From: a virus
Length of the DNA stretch: 64,000 nt
Reading direction: 5' to 3' (one strand)
IMG/VR virus record: IMGVR_UViG_3300034062_004592
Span: 21,463 to 85,462 of that record
Part shown: in pieces, positions 21,445 to 29,654 of the stretch
Layout: every line of letters starts with the position of its first letter
How positions within the stretch are numbered: position 1 is the first letter of the stretch
Position numbers and translations under genes: made by a program
Notes under the pieces: generated by a model
Told to the model about the DNA's origin: nothing
The model's database searches: none
What the model saw: the letters and a program-made list of their open reading frames with translations, nothing else

Positions 21445-22757
21445 TGCGTGATTGCCTGGAGGGTGCTGTTGGGGAGGCGCTGGGGCCAGTAGGTGAGGCG
21501 GCGGATGGTGCCTCCTTTCTGTACAACAAAACTACTATCTCCTTGAATCGCAAGCCTGCTAAGGGTTGGCATGGACGATGGGTTTGCACTTGTAGAAACA
21601 GCAGAGCCATTGCAAGAGAGCCCTCTTCCGCTGGCGGAAACTGCCAACGCAGCTCGGTTCAAAACGTTTGCCGTGAATGTCCCACCAGCATCCATTCGCC
21701 CTTGGTTTGCAGATGCAACAAGCATGTTTGAGCTTACTCTTTGATTGGCTACGCTAACGCTAAATAGATTGATCGAATTGTTAGCGGTTTCGTCATCAAT
21801 AACAACAATCGAACCTCCAACTGCTGGCTGATCGTATGCTGCAAACACCGTCCCCTCATCCTGCCGATACCAGGAGCTGAAGTTCGCCCCCGTGATGCTG
21901 GCAACGTCCGCGCTGCGGGTGGCGGCTGCGGTTGACGTTGGGATCGCACTGGTCGCAAATGCACCCAGCTCTAGCTGGGGCAGGCCGATGCGGAGGGTGA
22001 TGTCAACAGCCAAGCCAGTGTTAATGTTGCATTGAATGAAAGGCATAAGGGCGGCTACAGTAGCCCCTCCCGATAGTGTTCTAGTAAACGATGGCCTATA
22101 AGACCCCAGTGGTGTAACAGGAATAGTCATGTCCTGTGTGCCACTAACCACCGCAACACCTGCTGATGTGTTTTCCTGCAAAACAAGGCGAATGTTTGTG
22201 AAATTAGCGGTTGAGCCAGCCTGCACTTTGATGTAGTTCGTTAGCGTCCAGGCCTGCCCAGTTAAAGCTGGCACACCCGTGGCGGTTTCAAACACAATGT
22301 TTGTCTGACCTGTGCCTGTAGTTGTGCCGTTAATGCGAAAATCAATGTATGTAATTCCATTTTCCGTGCCGGTGCCGACTACATTTGCCGCTAGACCCGT
22401 ATTGTTTGACTGGTTCCAATTTGTTGGAGGTGTCCCCGGCGTACCAGCCACCGCGCCAACCATCGTGTTGTTGCGGATGCTGTTGGTCCTCTGCTCCTCC
22501 ACCAGCAGGCCCAGGCTTTCGCCGGTTGTGGGGTTGTGGTCAAACCTCGGCACATCCACAGCCGCCGTCTGCAGCGTTCCCGCACTGTCGATGAAGGTCG
22601 CACTGCTGGCGCGGGTAAACGTAACTAAATTTTGCCCAGTTGCAGAATCAATTAAACTTTTAGTAGACGCAAAGTTTAAATCAAGGGCAGAATTTTTAAA
22701 TATAGTAGAGGCAAAGTTTCCAGCTGTTAAAGCTTTTAAATGAGGAAGTATAAACAT
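21441..22757 (-). CDS. Tail fibre / receptor-binding protein
   Basis: 438 residues. TFTRASSATFIDSAG, VPRFDHNPTTGESLGLLVEE and ITGANFSSWYRQDEGTVFA form a widespread pattern in phage fibre proteins: an RASSAT block, an EEQRTN block, a carbohydrate-binding-like jelly roll (LPQLELGAFATSAIPTS) and a SWYRQ lectin-like domain. It should contact the cell surface. Base composition varies along the gene, with G+C-rich patches that suggest domain swapping. Confidence 0.8.
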   Translation of the reverse strand: MFILPHLKALTAGNFASTIFKNSALDLNFASTKSLIDSATGQNLVTFTRASSATFIDSAGTLQTAAVDVPRFDHNPTTGESLGLLVEEQRTNSIRNNTMVGAVAGTPGTPPTNWNQSNNTGLAANVVGTGTENGITYIDFRINGTTTGTGQTNIVFETATGVPALTGQAWTLTNYIKVQAGSTANFTNIRLVLQENTSAGVAVVSGTQDMTIPVTPLGSYRPSFTRTLSGGATVAALMPFIQCNINTGLAVDITLRIGLPQLELGAFATSAIPTSTAAATRSADVASITGANFSSWYRQDEGTVFAAYDQPAVGGSIVVIDDETANNSINLFSVSVANQRVSSNMLVASANQGRMDAGGTFTANVLNRAALAVSASGRGLSCNGSAVSTSANPSSMPTLSRLAIQGDSSFVVQKGGTIRRLTYWPQRLPNSTLQAITQ

Positions 22758-22762
22758 TTTGA

Positions 22763-23158
22763 TCAGCTCGTAGTATCGCCGGTAAGAATGTATTCATTTG
22801 TTACTACGCTAACTAAAGATGCAATTGCATATTGGCCACCTGTTTTATTAGTGCCATTCCGTAAACGTAAAGTTGCGCCGGCTCCAGCGGTTACCGTTAT
22901 TTGTCCTGTTCCGTATTGGACGATGCTGCATGTAAAACGTGCGGATAATCCTGCTGGAATTGTTAATGTAATAGTAGATGAATTTGTAAAAACAACAATT
23001 TTTCCATTGTCATCATTATTTAAAGTGTAAGCAGTAGTTGTTTTTGTTGTTAGTCCAGGGGGATTTAATTGATACGTATCCGCTGAAACGCCAGGAAAAT
23101 TACAGTACTGCTTGTAAATAGCAGTGCCTTCAGAATTTATCAAAGGAAATTTAGACAT
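22763..23158 (-). CDS. Fibre or virion protein
   Basis: 131 residues. Pattern TLTIPAGLSARFTCSIVQYG then GQITVTAGAGATLRLRNG is typical of phage fibre or spike beta modules. Likely a tail-associated structural part. Confidence 0.7.
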   Translation of the reverse strand: MSKFPLINSEGTAIYKQYCNFPGVSADTYQLNPPGLTTKTTTAYTLNNDDNGKIVVFTNSSTITLTIPAGLSARFTCSIVQYGTGQITVTAGAGATLRLRNGTNKTGGQYAIASLVSVVTNEYILTGDTTS

Positions 23159-23197
23159 GTGCGCATCATCTTGTTTTTATAAGTCTAGCAAACCAAA

Positions 23198-23713
23198 TTA
23201 AGCTTGAGCTTCTGTCCAGGAAGGATGCGTGGCGATTGTGTTGGTAGTAACAGCGCTAACGTTGGTTACCCTCATGGATTGGGAAGAAATCTCAAGATGA
23301 GTCGTTAATGTAGGTGGCTGCGGCCAGGTGATGTCGAATGGGTTGGGCGCATCAGCCAGATCGCGCAGGGCCTGGCGGTAGATGGCCCAGGCGTCACGAT
23401 CAGCGCCGAGGTCGTAGTCAGCAATCTGCGTCCAGTCGCTGGCCTTGAGCAGCTCGATGCGCTGATCGCGGACCTTGGCGTGCTGCATTTGCAGCTCGTT
23501 GAAGCTGTAGGGGCGCACCACAAAGGCGCTGCCGTCCCAGTCAATCGTTTCCAGCTTCGGGTTGCACTCGGGGCGCTCGTAGGGGCCGCTGTACCCGGCA
23601 CGCTCCAGCTCGTCAGGCGTGAAGGTGGTGCTGTCGGTGCGGGTGCTGCCGTCCGCAAAGCGGATGCGGTGCGGCAATGGTGCTGGGGCGGCTTGGCGGT
23701 GGGAGTAGAGCAT
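23198..23713 (-). CDS. Phage tail assembly chaperone-like protein
   Basis: 171 residues. The stretch RIELLKASDWTQIADYDLG, then WAIYRQALRDLADAPNPF, matches the Phage_tail_APC type found next to fibres. It probably helps fibre folding or attachment. Residues 1-60 form a separate strand-rich domain. The start abuts the LamG-like gene (shared base 23713). Confidence 0.8.
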   Translation of the reverse strand: MLYSHRQAAPAPLPHRIRFADGSTRTDSTTFTPDELERAGYSGPYERPECNPKLETIDWDGSAFVVRPYSFNELQMQHAKVRDQRIELLKASDWTQIADYDLGADRDAWAIYRQALRDLADAPNPFDITWPQPPTLTTHLEISSQSMRVTNVSAVTTNTIATHPSWTEAQA

Positions 23714-24492
23714 CAGAAGTTCGGGAAGGGACCACTCGGAAGTACATCTGGGCGGGCAACGCCTTTGGTAATGCGGAGATCGTCGATGTAGCCCGGCATG
23801 TAATAAGTTCCAAGGCCAGTAATAAAACGACCTACGTACAGATCATCGTTGTTAATCTTGTTGTAACTTGTTGAGTCTGTAGCCGTTGCGCCAAGTTGTG
23901 TATTGTCTACCAAAAGTCGCAGATTAGTGCCGCTTCTAGTGGCCTTGATGAAATACCATGTATTGACAACTGGGGTCCATGCGCGGCTAGTTATTGTTGA
24001 AGTCGTCCCATCAAATCTATACCAGGCAAGTGTATTATCTGTTTCCCAAAATAACGCCCAACCGGATGTAGTTGGAGACCCGCCCCCGATGGCGCCAACG
24101 CCAAGGCTGACTAATGGAATTAATGAACTAACAGAATCAAACCGAGCCCATAGTTCTACATCAAAATTACCTGTGCCAAGCTCAAATGCACTATTGACCG
24201 GAACAGTCAGAAAGTCTCCTGCTCCGTCAAAGTATCCGCTTGCACCGCCCCATTTGCTCTGCGCCGTGCTTATCTGCGCGTTGCCATTAGCCGTGACTGT
24301 AAACCCGTTGCTGCTGTTATCCGTAAACGTAGTGCTGCTGTTGCTGCCATCCATGTGCAGCAGCAGGCTTACATTGGCAAAGTAGGGATCAGAGCCTTCA
24401 ATAATCGCCCGCTCGTTCGGAAACCACAGACCAGGAGTGGTGCGCTTTTGCTCGCGCCTGAATCCCAGCAGTCCGCCGTTGAAGCCGAGCAT
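23713..24492 (-). CDS. LamG/concanavalin-like lectin fibre protein
   Basis: 259 residues. After an N-terminal virion-linking part (FNGGLLGFRREQKR), a LamG-type jelly roll runs from about residue 40: LLLHMDGSNSSTTFTDNS, SKWGGASGYFDGAGDFLTV, FDVELWARF, GYIDDLRITKGVAR. Such domains bind glycans; here probably host polysaccharide. Confidence 0.85.
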   Translation of the reverse strand: MLGFNGGLLGFRREQKRTTPGLWFPNERAIIEGSDPYFANVSLLLHMDGSNSSTTFTDNSSNGFTVTANGNAQISTAQSKWGGASGYFDGAGDFLTVPVNSAFELGTGNFDVELWARFDSVSSLIPLVSLGVGAIGGGSPTTSGWALFWETDNTLAWYRFDGTTSTITSRAWTPVVNTWYFIKATRSGTNLRLLVDNTQLGATATDSTSYNKINNDDLYVGRFITGLGTYYMPGYIDDLRITKGVARPDVLPSGPFPNF

Positions 24493-24851
24493 CAGCTGAT
24501 GTCCTCGTAGGAGATGACCAGCTCCAGGTCGTTGGCGGCGCTGGCCTGTGCGCGGAGGCTGTGGCCTTCTTCCAGGTAGATGTATGCCTCGCGGGTGACC
24601 AGTACCTGGGTAGCGTCAGCTGGCACGCTGATCGTCTTGCCAATAGCGAAGCCAGTGGTGCCGTTGTAATGCTCCAAGCTGATGTCAGCCGCTGCGGTGC
24701 CGTCCACGTTGGCGCAGTAGACGCTGTTGATCTTTAGCACCTTGCCACTGCTGGCGCCGTTGCTCAGCGCTGCAGCCATCGAGGTGGTGACGGCATACCC
24801 TATTGTTTTGCCATTTATTGTAGTTGGCGTTTTAAGGTTTGGTGCTGCCAC
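24492..24851 (-). CDS. Putative virion protein
   Basis: 119 residues, beta-rich, with TAAADISLEHYNGTTGFAIG and YIYLEEGHSLRAQASA. I associate this pattern with small phage structural proteins. First gene of the minus-strand fibre block; its stop overlaps the start of the LamG gene. Confidence 0.7.
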   Translation of the reverse strand: MAAPNLKTPTTINGKTIGYAVTTSMAAALSNGASSGKVLKINSVYCANVDGTAAADISLEHYNGTTGFAIGKTISVPADATQVLVTREAYIYLEEGHSLRAQASAANDLELVISYEDIS

Positions 24852-24964
24852 TGAAGGATATCTTATTGAAAATAGTCTAGCAAAACTATTTCAAATAATT
24901 GATTTGCTTCGCATTAAACATAAAAAGTCTAACGTTGTTAAACTAGAACTATTGATAAGTAACC

Positions 24965-24994
24965 ATGTATACTCCTGCCCCTCAACAGTACCAG
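24965..24994 (+). repeat. Second copy of the duplicated segment
   Basis: Start of the intact Dps-like gene; pairs with the remnant at 21098-21127. Confidence 0.8.
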
Positions 24995-25519
24995 GCTGCG
25001 GAAGCTCCTCAGGCACAACCTGTTCCTCAGCCCCAGAACAAGCCTAAAGCTCCTGCTAAATCCAAGGCTGGTGGTGATGTGGGTGCATTCATCCAGCAGT
25101 GCATTTCACTTTGCGCTTACCTCAAGGAACTTGAGACCCAATCACATTTGATTCATCTCAACTACGAGGGATCAAACTTCCTTGGGGTCCACGCATTCCT
25201 AAAGGATCAATACGAGGCTCACCTGGAACAGTTTGATACCCTTGCTGAGTTTGTTCGCAGCATGGACTACCTGATGCCAATGTGTGGCTGCGGTCTCAAG
25301 GATGCAGCCCCTCCCATGCAAGCAGTAACCTCTTACAAGGGCAATGACATGCTTGGCGTGTACTACAAGAACCTTGAAGAGCTGGGCATGAAAGCCAAGA
25401 AGCTTGAGCCTGTAGCACAAAAGGTTGGTGCAATTGACATCCAGAACTACATGGCTGATCTTGTTGGCCAAGCATTTAAAGCCGCTTGGTTTGTTAAGGC
25501 TACGTTGAGGAACGGGTGA
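24965..25519 (+). CDS. Dps-family ferritin-like protein
   Basis: 184 residues: a low-complexity Pro/Ala/Gln/Lys N-terminus (1-36), then a four-helix-bundle region. HLNYEGSNFLGVH (64-76) and FDTLAE (90-95) place H64, H76, D91 and E95 at exactly the spacing of the Dps ferroxidase ligands (12, 15 and 4 residues). Dps proteins oxidise and store iron and protect DNA from peroxide. A Cys-rich turn (MPMCGCG) is unusual. Its 5' end is duplicated at 21098, and it neighbours tail genes, so it may be packaged or virion-associated; that is inference. Confidence 0.75.
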   Translation: MYTPAPQQYQAAEAPQAQPVPQPQNKPKAPAKSKAGGDVGAFIQQCISLCAYLKELETQSHLIHLNYEGSNFLGVHAFLKDQYEAHLEQFDTLAEFVRSMDYLMPMCGCGLKDAAPPMQAVTSYKGNDMLGVYYKNLEELGMKAKKLEPVAQKVGAIDIQNYMADLVGQAFKAAWFVKATLRNG

Positions 25520-26439
25520 TGGAACTATTTCAAAAATTTTTAAATCAAGTTAGGCAAAAATATAAAGAAGTAGATAAGACTACAGGCGGTTGGTTGCCTG
25601 GTGGAGGTGTTGCATCTCCTCTGACACGTGCTCGTCAAGAAGGGGAACGGAAAATGGCTGAACGAATTGCTGCACAACAAAGACCTCAATACTCTGGCCA
25701 ACCGGGTCGCTTTGCTGGTCAAGGGCAATTGTTAAATGCTGTCCGGGCCACTACTGAAGCAGGCTCTAATCCTTTTGCCATATTGATGGGAAATCCAGGA
25801 GAAGTTAAACGCGTTGCTGATTATTATCAACAAAATCCAAACTTGCAAAATCAGTACGATCTAAATACAAATATGTTTTTACGTTATCTTTCAGGTACTG
25901 GCGCAAAAGGATTACAGGTAACCCCGGAAGTTGGTAAACAATTATACAAAGATATTCAAACACAAGAACAAAAGTTTCAAATTCCTGATAATCGGGAGAG
26001 AATGATTAATGCAAATCCTTGGACCAAACAAAGTTGGACCAAACAAAATTTTTTAAAAGGCAGGACTCCGGTTTATTACGGAGGACATTCTGAAGCCACT
26101 ACAGAAAATAGTCCTGAAGTTGGTTCTGGCCTTCGTCCTACGCTTTCATATGATAAAGGACAACGTTGGCAACTTCGCAATTCGTTGGGTTCTTTTTGGG
26201 CAGAGCCTACTAATAATGGCTATGCCGTTAATAATGAACGCTACAACTTTATGTATGCCCCTGCAGAAAAAGAAGGAACTAATGTGCCACCCCTATTAGG
26301 CGAAAACCTATTCAAACCAAAAAGCCAAGTGCCAAACAGCATTGCTGATGTAGGAAGAAATCTTGTAAGAGCAGGTTACGGAACTCCATACACAATTAAT
26401 TTACAAGTAAATCCTGAAGGCCAGGTAATCTTTCGTTAA
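25519..26439 (+). CDS. Putative virion-associated protein
   Basis: 306 residues from the ATG overlapping the Dps stop (a GTG one codon earlier is possible). Begins with a helix, then GGWLPGGGVASPLTRARQEG, long Gln/Asn/Pro-rich low-complexity segments, and NLVRAGYGTPYTINLQVNPEG at the end. Not recognised; composition resembles tail or internal virion proteins such as that at 61766. The ends of this gene and the HNH at 26436 overlap by 4 bases. Confidence 0.7.
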   Translation: MELFQKFLNQVRQKYKEVDKTTGGWLPGGGVASPLTRARQEGERKMAERIAAQQRPQYSGQPGRFAGQGQLLNAVRATTEAGSNPFAILMGNPGEVKRVADYYQQNPNLQNQYDLNTNMFLRYLSGTGAKGLQVTPEVGKQLYKDIQTQEQKFQIPDNRERMINANPWTKQSWTKQNFLKGRTPVYYGGHSEATTENSPEVGSGLRPTLSYDKGQRWQLRNSLGSFWAEPTNNGYAVNNERYNFMYAPAEKEGTNVPPLLGENLFKPKSQVPNSIADVGRNLVRAGYGTPYTINLQVNPEGQVIFR

Positions 26440-26684
26440 TCACTCCAGTGTTCAAGCCTGTGGCAGTTGCAGCACAACGGAATACATTTATTGATTTCTT
26501 CTTGGATACGACGCCAGGCGTATCCGTGATTCACCATACTTGACACATTTAAATCCTTGTCACCTATATGGTGAAACTCAAGGACTCTATAGTCTTCCAG
26601 GGCGCAGTGCTCACACTTAAGAGTCTTCTTGTATTCCAAGAATCTCTTTCGGTTTTCTTGTAGCCTGCGTGTACTTGTTGGCAC
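26436..26684 (-). CDS. Small HNH endonuclease
   Basis: 82 residues with GTG start. CEHC (24-27), EFHHIGDKD (36-44) and CCNCHRLEH close to the C-terminus give a complete HNH with zinc-binding cysteines. Probably a mobile homing-type nuclease. A structured, promoter-bearing region lies just upstream. Confidence 0.8.
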   Translation of the reverse strand: MPTSTRRLQENRKRFLEYKKTLKCEHCALEDYRVLEFHHIGDKDLNVSSMVNHGYAWRRIQEEINKCIPLCCNCHRLEHWSD

Positions 26685-26689
26685 TAATG

Positions 26690-26895
26690 CCTACGCATTC
26701 TTTCGTGAATCAAACGGGCGGGAGTGATCAATCTCCCGGCCTGGAAACCCAGGACTTCGAACAGTCCTCCCAAGACAAATGCCAAGTTCAGACTGTGGGA
26801 TGGATCAGGTGTAACTGGCGTACCGACAATCGGGCTGTGAGTTAACCAGGCGTATCCAGACAGGGACCTGACCTCTATCAAAGATATTATAACAA
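26690..26895 (-). other. Structured upstream region with promoter-like box
   Basis: On the minus strand an extended -10 sequence TGTTATAAT (about 26886-26894) precedes about 190 bases with three consecutive hairpins at 26719-26767: CGGGAG/CTCCCG, CCTGG/CCAGG and GGACT/AGTCC. A 65-codon frame also spans it but lacks an ATG. I favour a leader or non-coding RNA of the HNH gene, without strong proof. Confidence 0.35.
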
Positions 26896-26896
26896 A

Positions 26897-27445
26897 TCAA
26901 AGGTCATCAAGCACCAAGCGTTTGCCACGGAACTTGCTACGAGCGGTTTTATTTTTTGTGTCCACGGCAATAACTACGGCAATTTGTGGCGTGGTACCGT
27001 TTGTATACAAGAGATAATCTCCCTTTTTTACTGTATCTGGTTGGCAAACGTAATGTGTTTCTTTGCCATTCATTGCTGCAGAAAAAGTGTAGGGCAGTAC
27101 TTCTTCCAGGTCTGCAGGAGCAATTACATGGATGTTGTTTGTCCCTTTTTCTTCAATTAGGTAGTTGTTGCTAGAGTTGGTGCCAATGTGGCTGCCATAT
27201 GCAATTGTGCCGTCTTCTTTCTTGAAAGAATAAAGAGTTTTGGTGTCAGCCATAATTTCTTCAAGGGGTTCGTAAAGTTTTAATTCGCTTTCGCAAGCTT
27301 CAAAGCATCCTTTGCTTGGTGCTAGATACTGACAGTACCAATATGGATTAGTAGTACTGCCGCGCCATGAGATTCGACGCAGTATTGTTGCAGGTGTTTT
27401 GCCGTGCATTTTGGTGACGGTATCACCAACATTAAATTGTGACAT
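26897..27445 (-). CDS. Hypothetical protein with KOW-like modules
   Basis: 182 residues. FNVGDTVTKMHGKTPATI at the start and KKGDYLLYTNGTTPQIAVVI near the end each look like a small SH3/KOW-type barrel. The middle (LYSFKKEDGTIAYGSHIG) is also strand-rich. Not recognised. Confidence 0.7.
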   Translation of the reverse strand: MSQFNVGDTVTKMHGKTPATILRRISWRGSTTNPYWYCQYLAPSKGCFEACESELKLYEPLEEIMADTKTLYSFKKEDGTIAYGSHIGTNSSNNYLIEEKGTNNIHVIAPADLEEVLPYTFSAAMNGKETHYVCQPDTVKKGDYLLYTNGTTPQIAVVIAVDTKNKTARSKFRGKRLVLDDL

Positions 27446-27482
27446 GCTTCAAAACTGTAAATGCAACTGTTGATAGCATAGC

Positions 27483-27511
27483 AAAAAATCCCGGCCACGC
27501 ACACCGGGATT
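27483..27511 (-). terminator. Rho-independent terminator (minus strand)
   Basis: AATCCCGG and CCGGGATT form a perfect 8-bp stem, and on the minus strand it is followed by a T run (27483-27488). It would end the transcript of 27601-28861. Confidence 0.85.
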
Positions 27512-27600
27512 GTATCCTCCTTACCGCTGTTGCAAGCCCTACCGTAAGGTGTCAGGGTTTCGACTATTACCCTGGAGCTTTGGTGCTCTCCGATACATTA

Positions 27601-27750
27601 TCACTTTTTCTTTTTTGCTGCGGCATCTTTTTTCTTGGCAATCATCTCTTTGAACTTATCGCGAGCCTCGGTTTGCTTGGCAGATGCGCCACCTTTTCCC
27701 TTGGCGGGAGGCACAGCTTTTTTGGGGGGAACAGGCTTTTTCTTTTCCAT
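27601..27750 (-). CDS. Tiny lysine-rich protein
   Basis: 49 residues, nearly half Lys/Arg (MEKKKPVPPKKAVPPAKGKG and a Lys-rich tail). Probably binds nucleic acid or is packaged with DNA. It is part of a group of small basic proteins with 27784 and 27990. Confidence 0.6.
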   Translation of the reverse strand: MEKKKPVPPKKAVPPAKGKGGASAKQTEARDKFKEMIAKKKDAAAKKKK

Positions 27751-27783
27751 GATAATCAGGAATCTTTATTAAGTATAAGTGGG

Positions 27784-27990
27784 TTATTTGTTTTTGTAAC
27801 GTTTGGCTGCACGCGCCGCACGCCCAGCTTTTTCTGCTGCTTCTGTATTAGGAACAAACTGTTTTCCTTTTTGGCTACCAGCGCGTTTCTTTTGGTCGGT
27901 CTCCTGACGTTCTTCTTTTGACAGTGAGGCCCAGGCGCTTTCTGGTAGGTAGCGTTTTGTGTATCCTTTTTGAATTGCTTTGTCTGCCAT
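27784..27990 (-). CDS. Small basic protein
   Basis: 68 residues: KRYLPESAWASLSKEERQET, KKRAGSQKGKQFVPNTEAA. I recall this layout from small basic proteins of bacteria and viruses, of unknown function. Its start shares a base with the stop of the gene upstream. Confidence 0.7.
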   Translation of the reverse strand: MADKAIQKGYTKRYLPESAWASLSKEERQETDQKKRAGSQKGKQFVPNTEAAEKAGRAARAAKRYKNK

Positions 27991-28274
27991 TACTTTGAGT
28001 CCTTGTATTTTTTGGCAGCAGATTTGGCTTTACTTCGTTTCTCGTATTCATCCTTAGTCATCCACTTCTCTTTGCCCCATTTCTCCAGGGACTTCTGCTT
28101 TTCTCCCTTATCTCCCTTATATCCCCCTCCTTCTTTTTCGTACTCTTGTGCAACAAGCTGAGCCTTGCGTGCACTCCACTGCCCCGGCTTGCCACCCTTG
28201 GAGCCAGCCATCACTCGATCTTTGATGCGCTCGCGTAACTCTGGTTTTGAATACTTACTATCGTCCTGAGCCAT
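27990..28274 (-). CDS. DUF5872-like basic protein
   Basis: 94 residues: SKYSKPELRERIKDRVMAG, GGKPGQWSARKAQLVAQEYE, GGGYKG, SLEKWGKEKW. This matches my memory of DUF5872 proteins, small basic proteins of unknown function found in halophiles, cyanobacteria and viruses. A related-type basic protein stands at 49830. Confidence 0.7.
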   Translation of the reverse strand: MAQDDSKYSKPELRERIKDRVMAGSKGGKPGQWSARKAQLVAQEYEKEGGGYKGDKGEKQKSLEKWGKEKWMTKDEYEKRSKAKSAAKKYKDSK

Positions 28275-28525
28275 TATTTAAATAACCCTAAACGCCGTGC
28301 TTCATCCAGTGTCCCCGGTGCGGTTGCACCAGCATTAATTGTTGTGACGCCTAAAGCTGGTAAAGATACATAAGGTAACCCAAATAAAGCACTGGCGGCT
28401 TTATTAACGGGATCTTTAGAAAAATGCATGTTACCTAAACCAATCCCCAACTTGGCGCCTTCATTGAGAACTGTTTGAGTCAAAGGATTTATGTTAAATT
28501 TTCCAGCCAATTGAAAAGGATTCAC
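28274..28525 (-). CDS. Hypothetical protein
   Basis: 83 residues, GTG start overlapping the TGA of the upstream gene. Gly/Ala/Leu-rich with PYVSLPALGVTTINAGATAP. Not recognised; could be a minor virion protein. Confidence 0.6.
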   Translation of the reverse strand: MNPFQLAGKFNINPLTQTVLNEGAKLGIGLGNMHFSKDPVNKAASALFGLPYVSLPALGVTTINAGATAPGTLDEARRLGLFK

Positions 28526-28686
28526 TCTAAAGTAACTCTTTCTTCTAATATTTTAGCCCACTTACATGGTTTCATACTCAACTCCCACCCAAGGGGTGGC
28601 TTGGGAATTTGATAACTCAACCATGCAAAGTAACGGTCTAACCGTTCTTCATCCGAAGGGACTGTCCTCTTTTTGTTTGTGGCCAT
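28522..28686 (-). CDS. Small basic hypothetical protein
   Basis: 54 residues: MATNKKRTVPSDEERLDRYF, then WLSYQIPKPPLGWELSM and a helical end. It fills the space between its neighbours, overlapping both, so it is probably real. Not recognised. Confidence 0.6.
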   Translation of the reverse strand: MATNKKRTVPSDEERLDRYFAWLSYQIPKPPLGWELSMKPCKWAKILEERVTLE

Positions 28687-28861
28687 GACCAAACTTCTCT
28701 AAGATCTGATCCATGGATTCAACCGATTCTAAACGTACGAGAAGATCGGAGATAGTTGCTATGGTCATTGGATGTTCAGATCTGGCGGCAAACGCAAGCG
28801 CATCACGAAGGTGCTCGGCGGCTTGATTGACTGCTTCTTTGACCTGACTGGATAAAGACAT
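28649..28861 (-). CDS. Small helical protein
   Basis: 70 residues from MSLSSQVKEAVNQAAEHLRD; an ATG at 28906 would add 15. Helix-rich with a charged His/Lys tail (KFGHGHKQKED). Not recognised. Confidence 0.65.
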   Translation of the reverse strand: MSLSSQVKEAVNQAAEHLRDALAFAARSEHPMTIATISDLLVRLESVESMDQILEKFGHGHKQKEDSPFG

Positions 28862-28913
28862 TTCAGAAGTACGGGGTCCTCTAAGTATAAACGTGTTGGT
28901 GTACATGCGTCTT

Positions 28914-29510
28914 TTAAACTAACCCAAATAGTATGCCCTGCCACACCCAGCCAACCTGGTAGTCGTCAAGGAATGGCTCGATGCCCAAGGACTCCATCAG
29001 CTCGTAGACCAGGCGTCCTTTGCCCAGGCGCTTACCCTCGTGCTTGATGTTGTCATCAATGACAATAAGGGTGTTATGTTGAATGATGTCCTTAGCTGCA
29101 AACAATTCCTTAAGATGGTGTGCAGCCGGGGCCCAATCATTGTGCCAATTTTGGATGTTGTAGGAATCCAGGTAGAGGAGTGCAACATTTCCTTGTAGCG
29201 TGCCAAGGAATTCAACTGAGTCGGACTCGACAACTTCGGTAAGATTGCTGGTGTTTGCCGATGCCAGGGCGCAGGCTTTGGGATCATTGTCAATAGAGAT
29301 TACATTGCCACCACGATCGTTGACGTAGTTGTCAAAGAGGAGGGTCGAACAACCATCTCCGGTGAAGTTGTTCTCCTCGCGGTATGTGCCAGTTTCAATA
29401 ATGGTTGGATTGGTGGTTTCATCCAGGTAAGCAAAGATCTTTTCAAAGCCTCGTGCCCTGGCGCCAAGCTTTGGTTTTACTTCGGTAAAGTAGTCGTCCC
29501 AGCTAGTCAT
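28914..29510 (-). CDS. Class I SAM-dependent methyltransferase
   Basis: 198 residues. IIETGTYRE (37-45) with GDGCSTLLFDNY, then GGNVISIDND as the acidic end of strand 2, and ALLYLDSYN are the SAM-binding strands of a TylF/Methyltransf_24-like Rossmann fold. The substrate is unknown; candidates are capsule sugars or a small molecule, given the two glycosyltransferase genes elsewhere. Confidence 0.75.
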   Translation of the reverse strand: MTSWDDYFTEVKPKLGARARGFEKIFAYLDETTNPTIIETGTYREENNFTGDGCSTLLFDNYVNDRGGNVISIDNDPKACALASANTSNLTEVVESDSVEFLGTLQGNVALLYLDSYNIQNWHNDWAPAAHHLKELFAAKDIIQHNTLIVIDDNIKHEGKRLGKGRLVYELMESLGIEPFLDDYQVGWVWQGILFGLV

Positions 29511-29516
29511 GGCGTT

Positions 29517-29654
29517 TTACAAATCAACCCGAGTATAAGAGATATCTTCGTTCTGTAAGCTTTGTTCAAATGCGTCGGCTTCAATGGTTTCAATGTCTTC
29601 CACTACGGGCCAGCCGTCAAGGTCGTAGTAGAAACGGGTGAGATTACAGGACAT
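29517..29654 (-). CDS. Small acidic protein
   Basis: 45 residues (MSCNLTRFYYDLDGWPVVED and an acidic end), overlapping the hli 3' end by 11 bases. Plausible member of the hli operon; not recognised. Confidence 0.5.
   Translation of the reverse strand: MSCNLTRFYYDLDGWPVVEDIETIEADAFEQSLQNEDISYTRVDL

Noticed and set aside
26735-26775. T-arm-like sequence GGACTTCGAACAGTCC that might mark a tRNA
   Set aside because: No acceptor, D or anticodon arm can be paired around it on either strand.
26684-26881. 65-codon minus-strand frame upstream of the small HNH gene
   Set aside because: It has only a TTG start, covers three stem-loops and lies after a promoter-like box, so I treated the stretch as a structured region.
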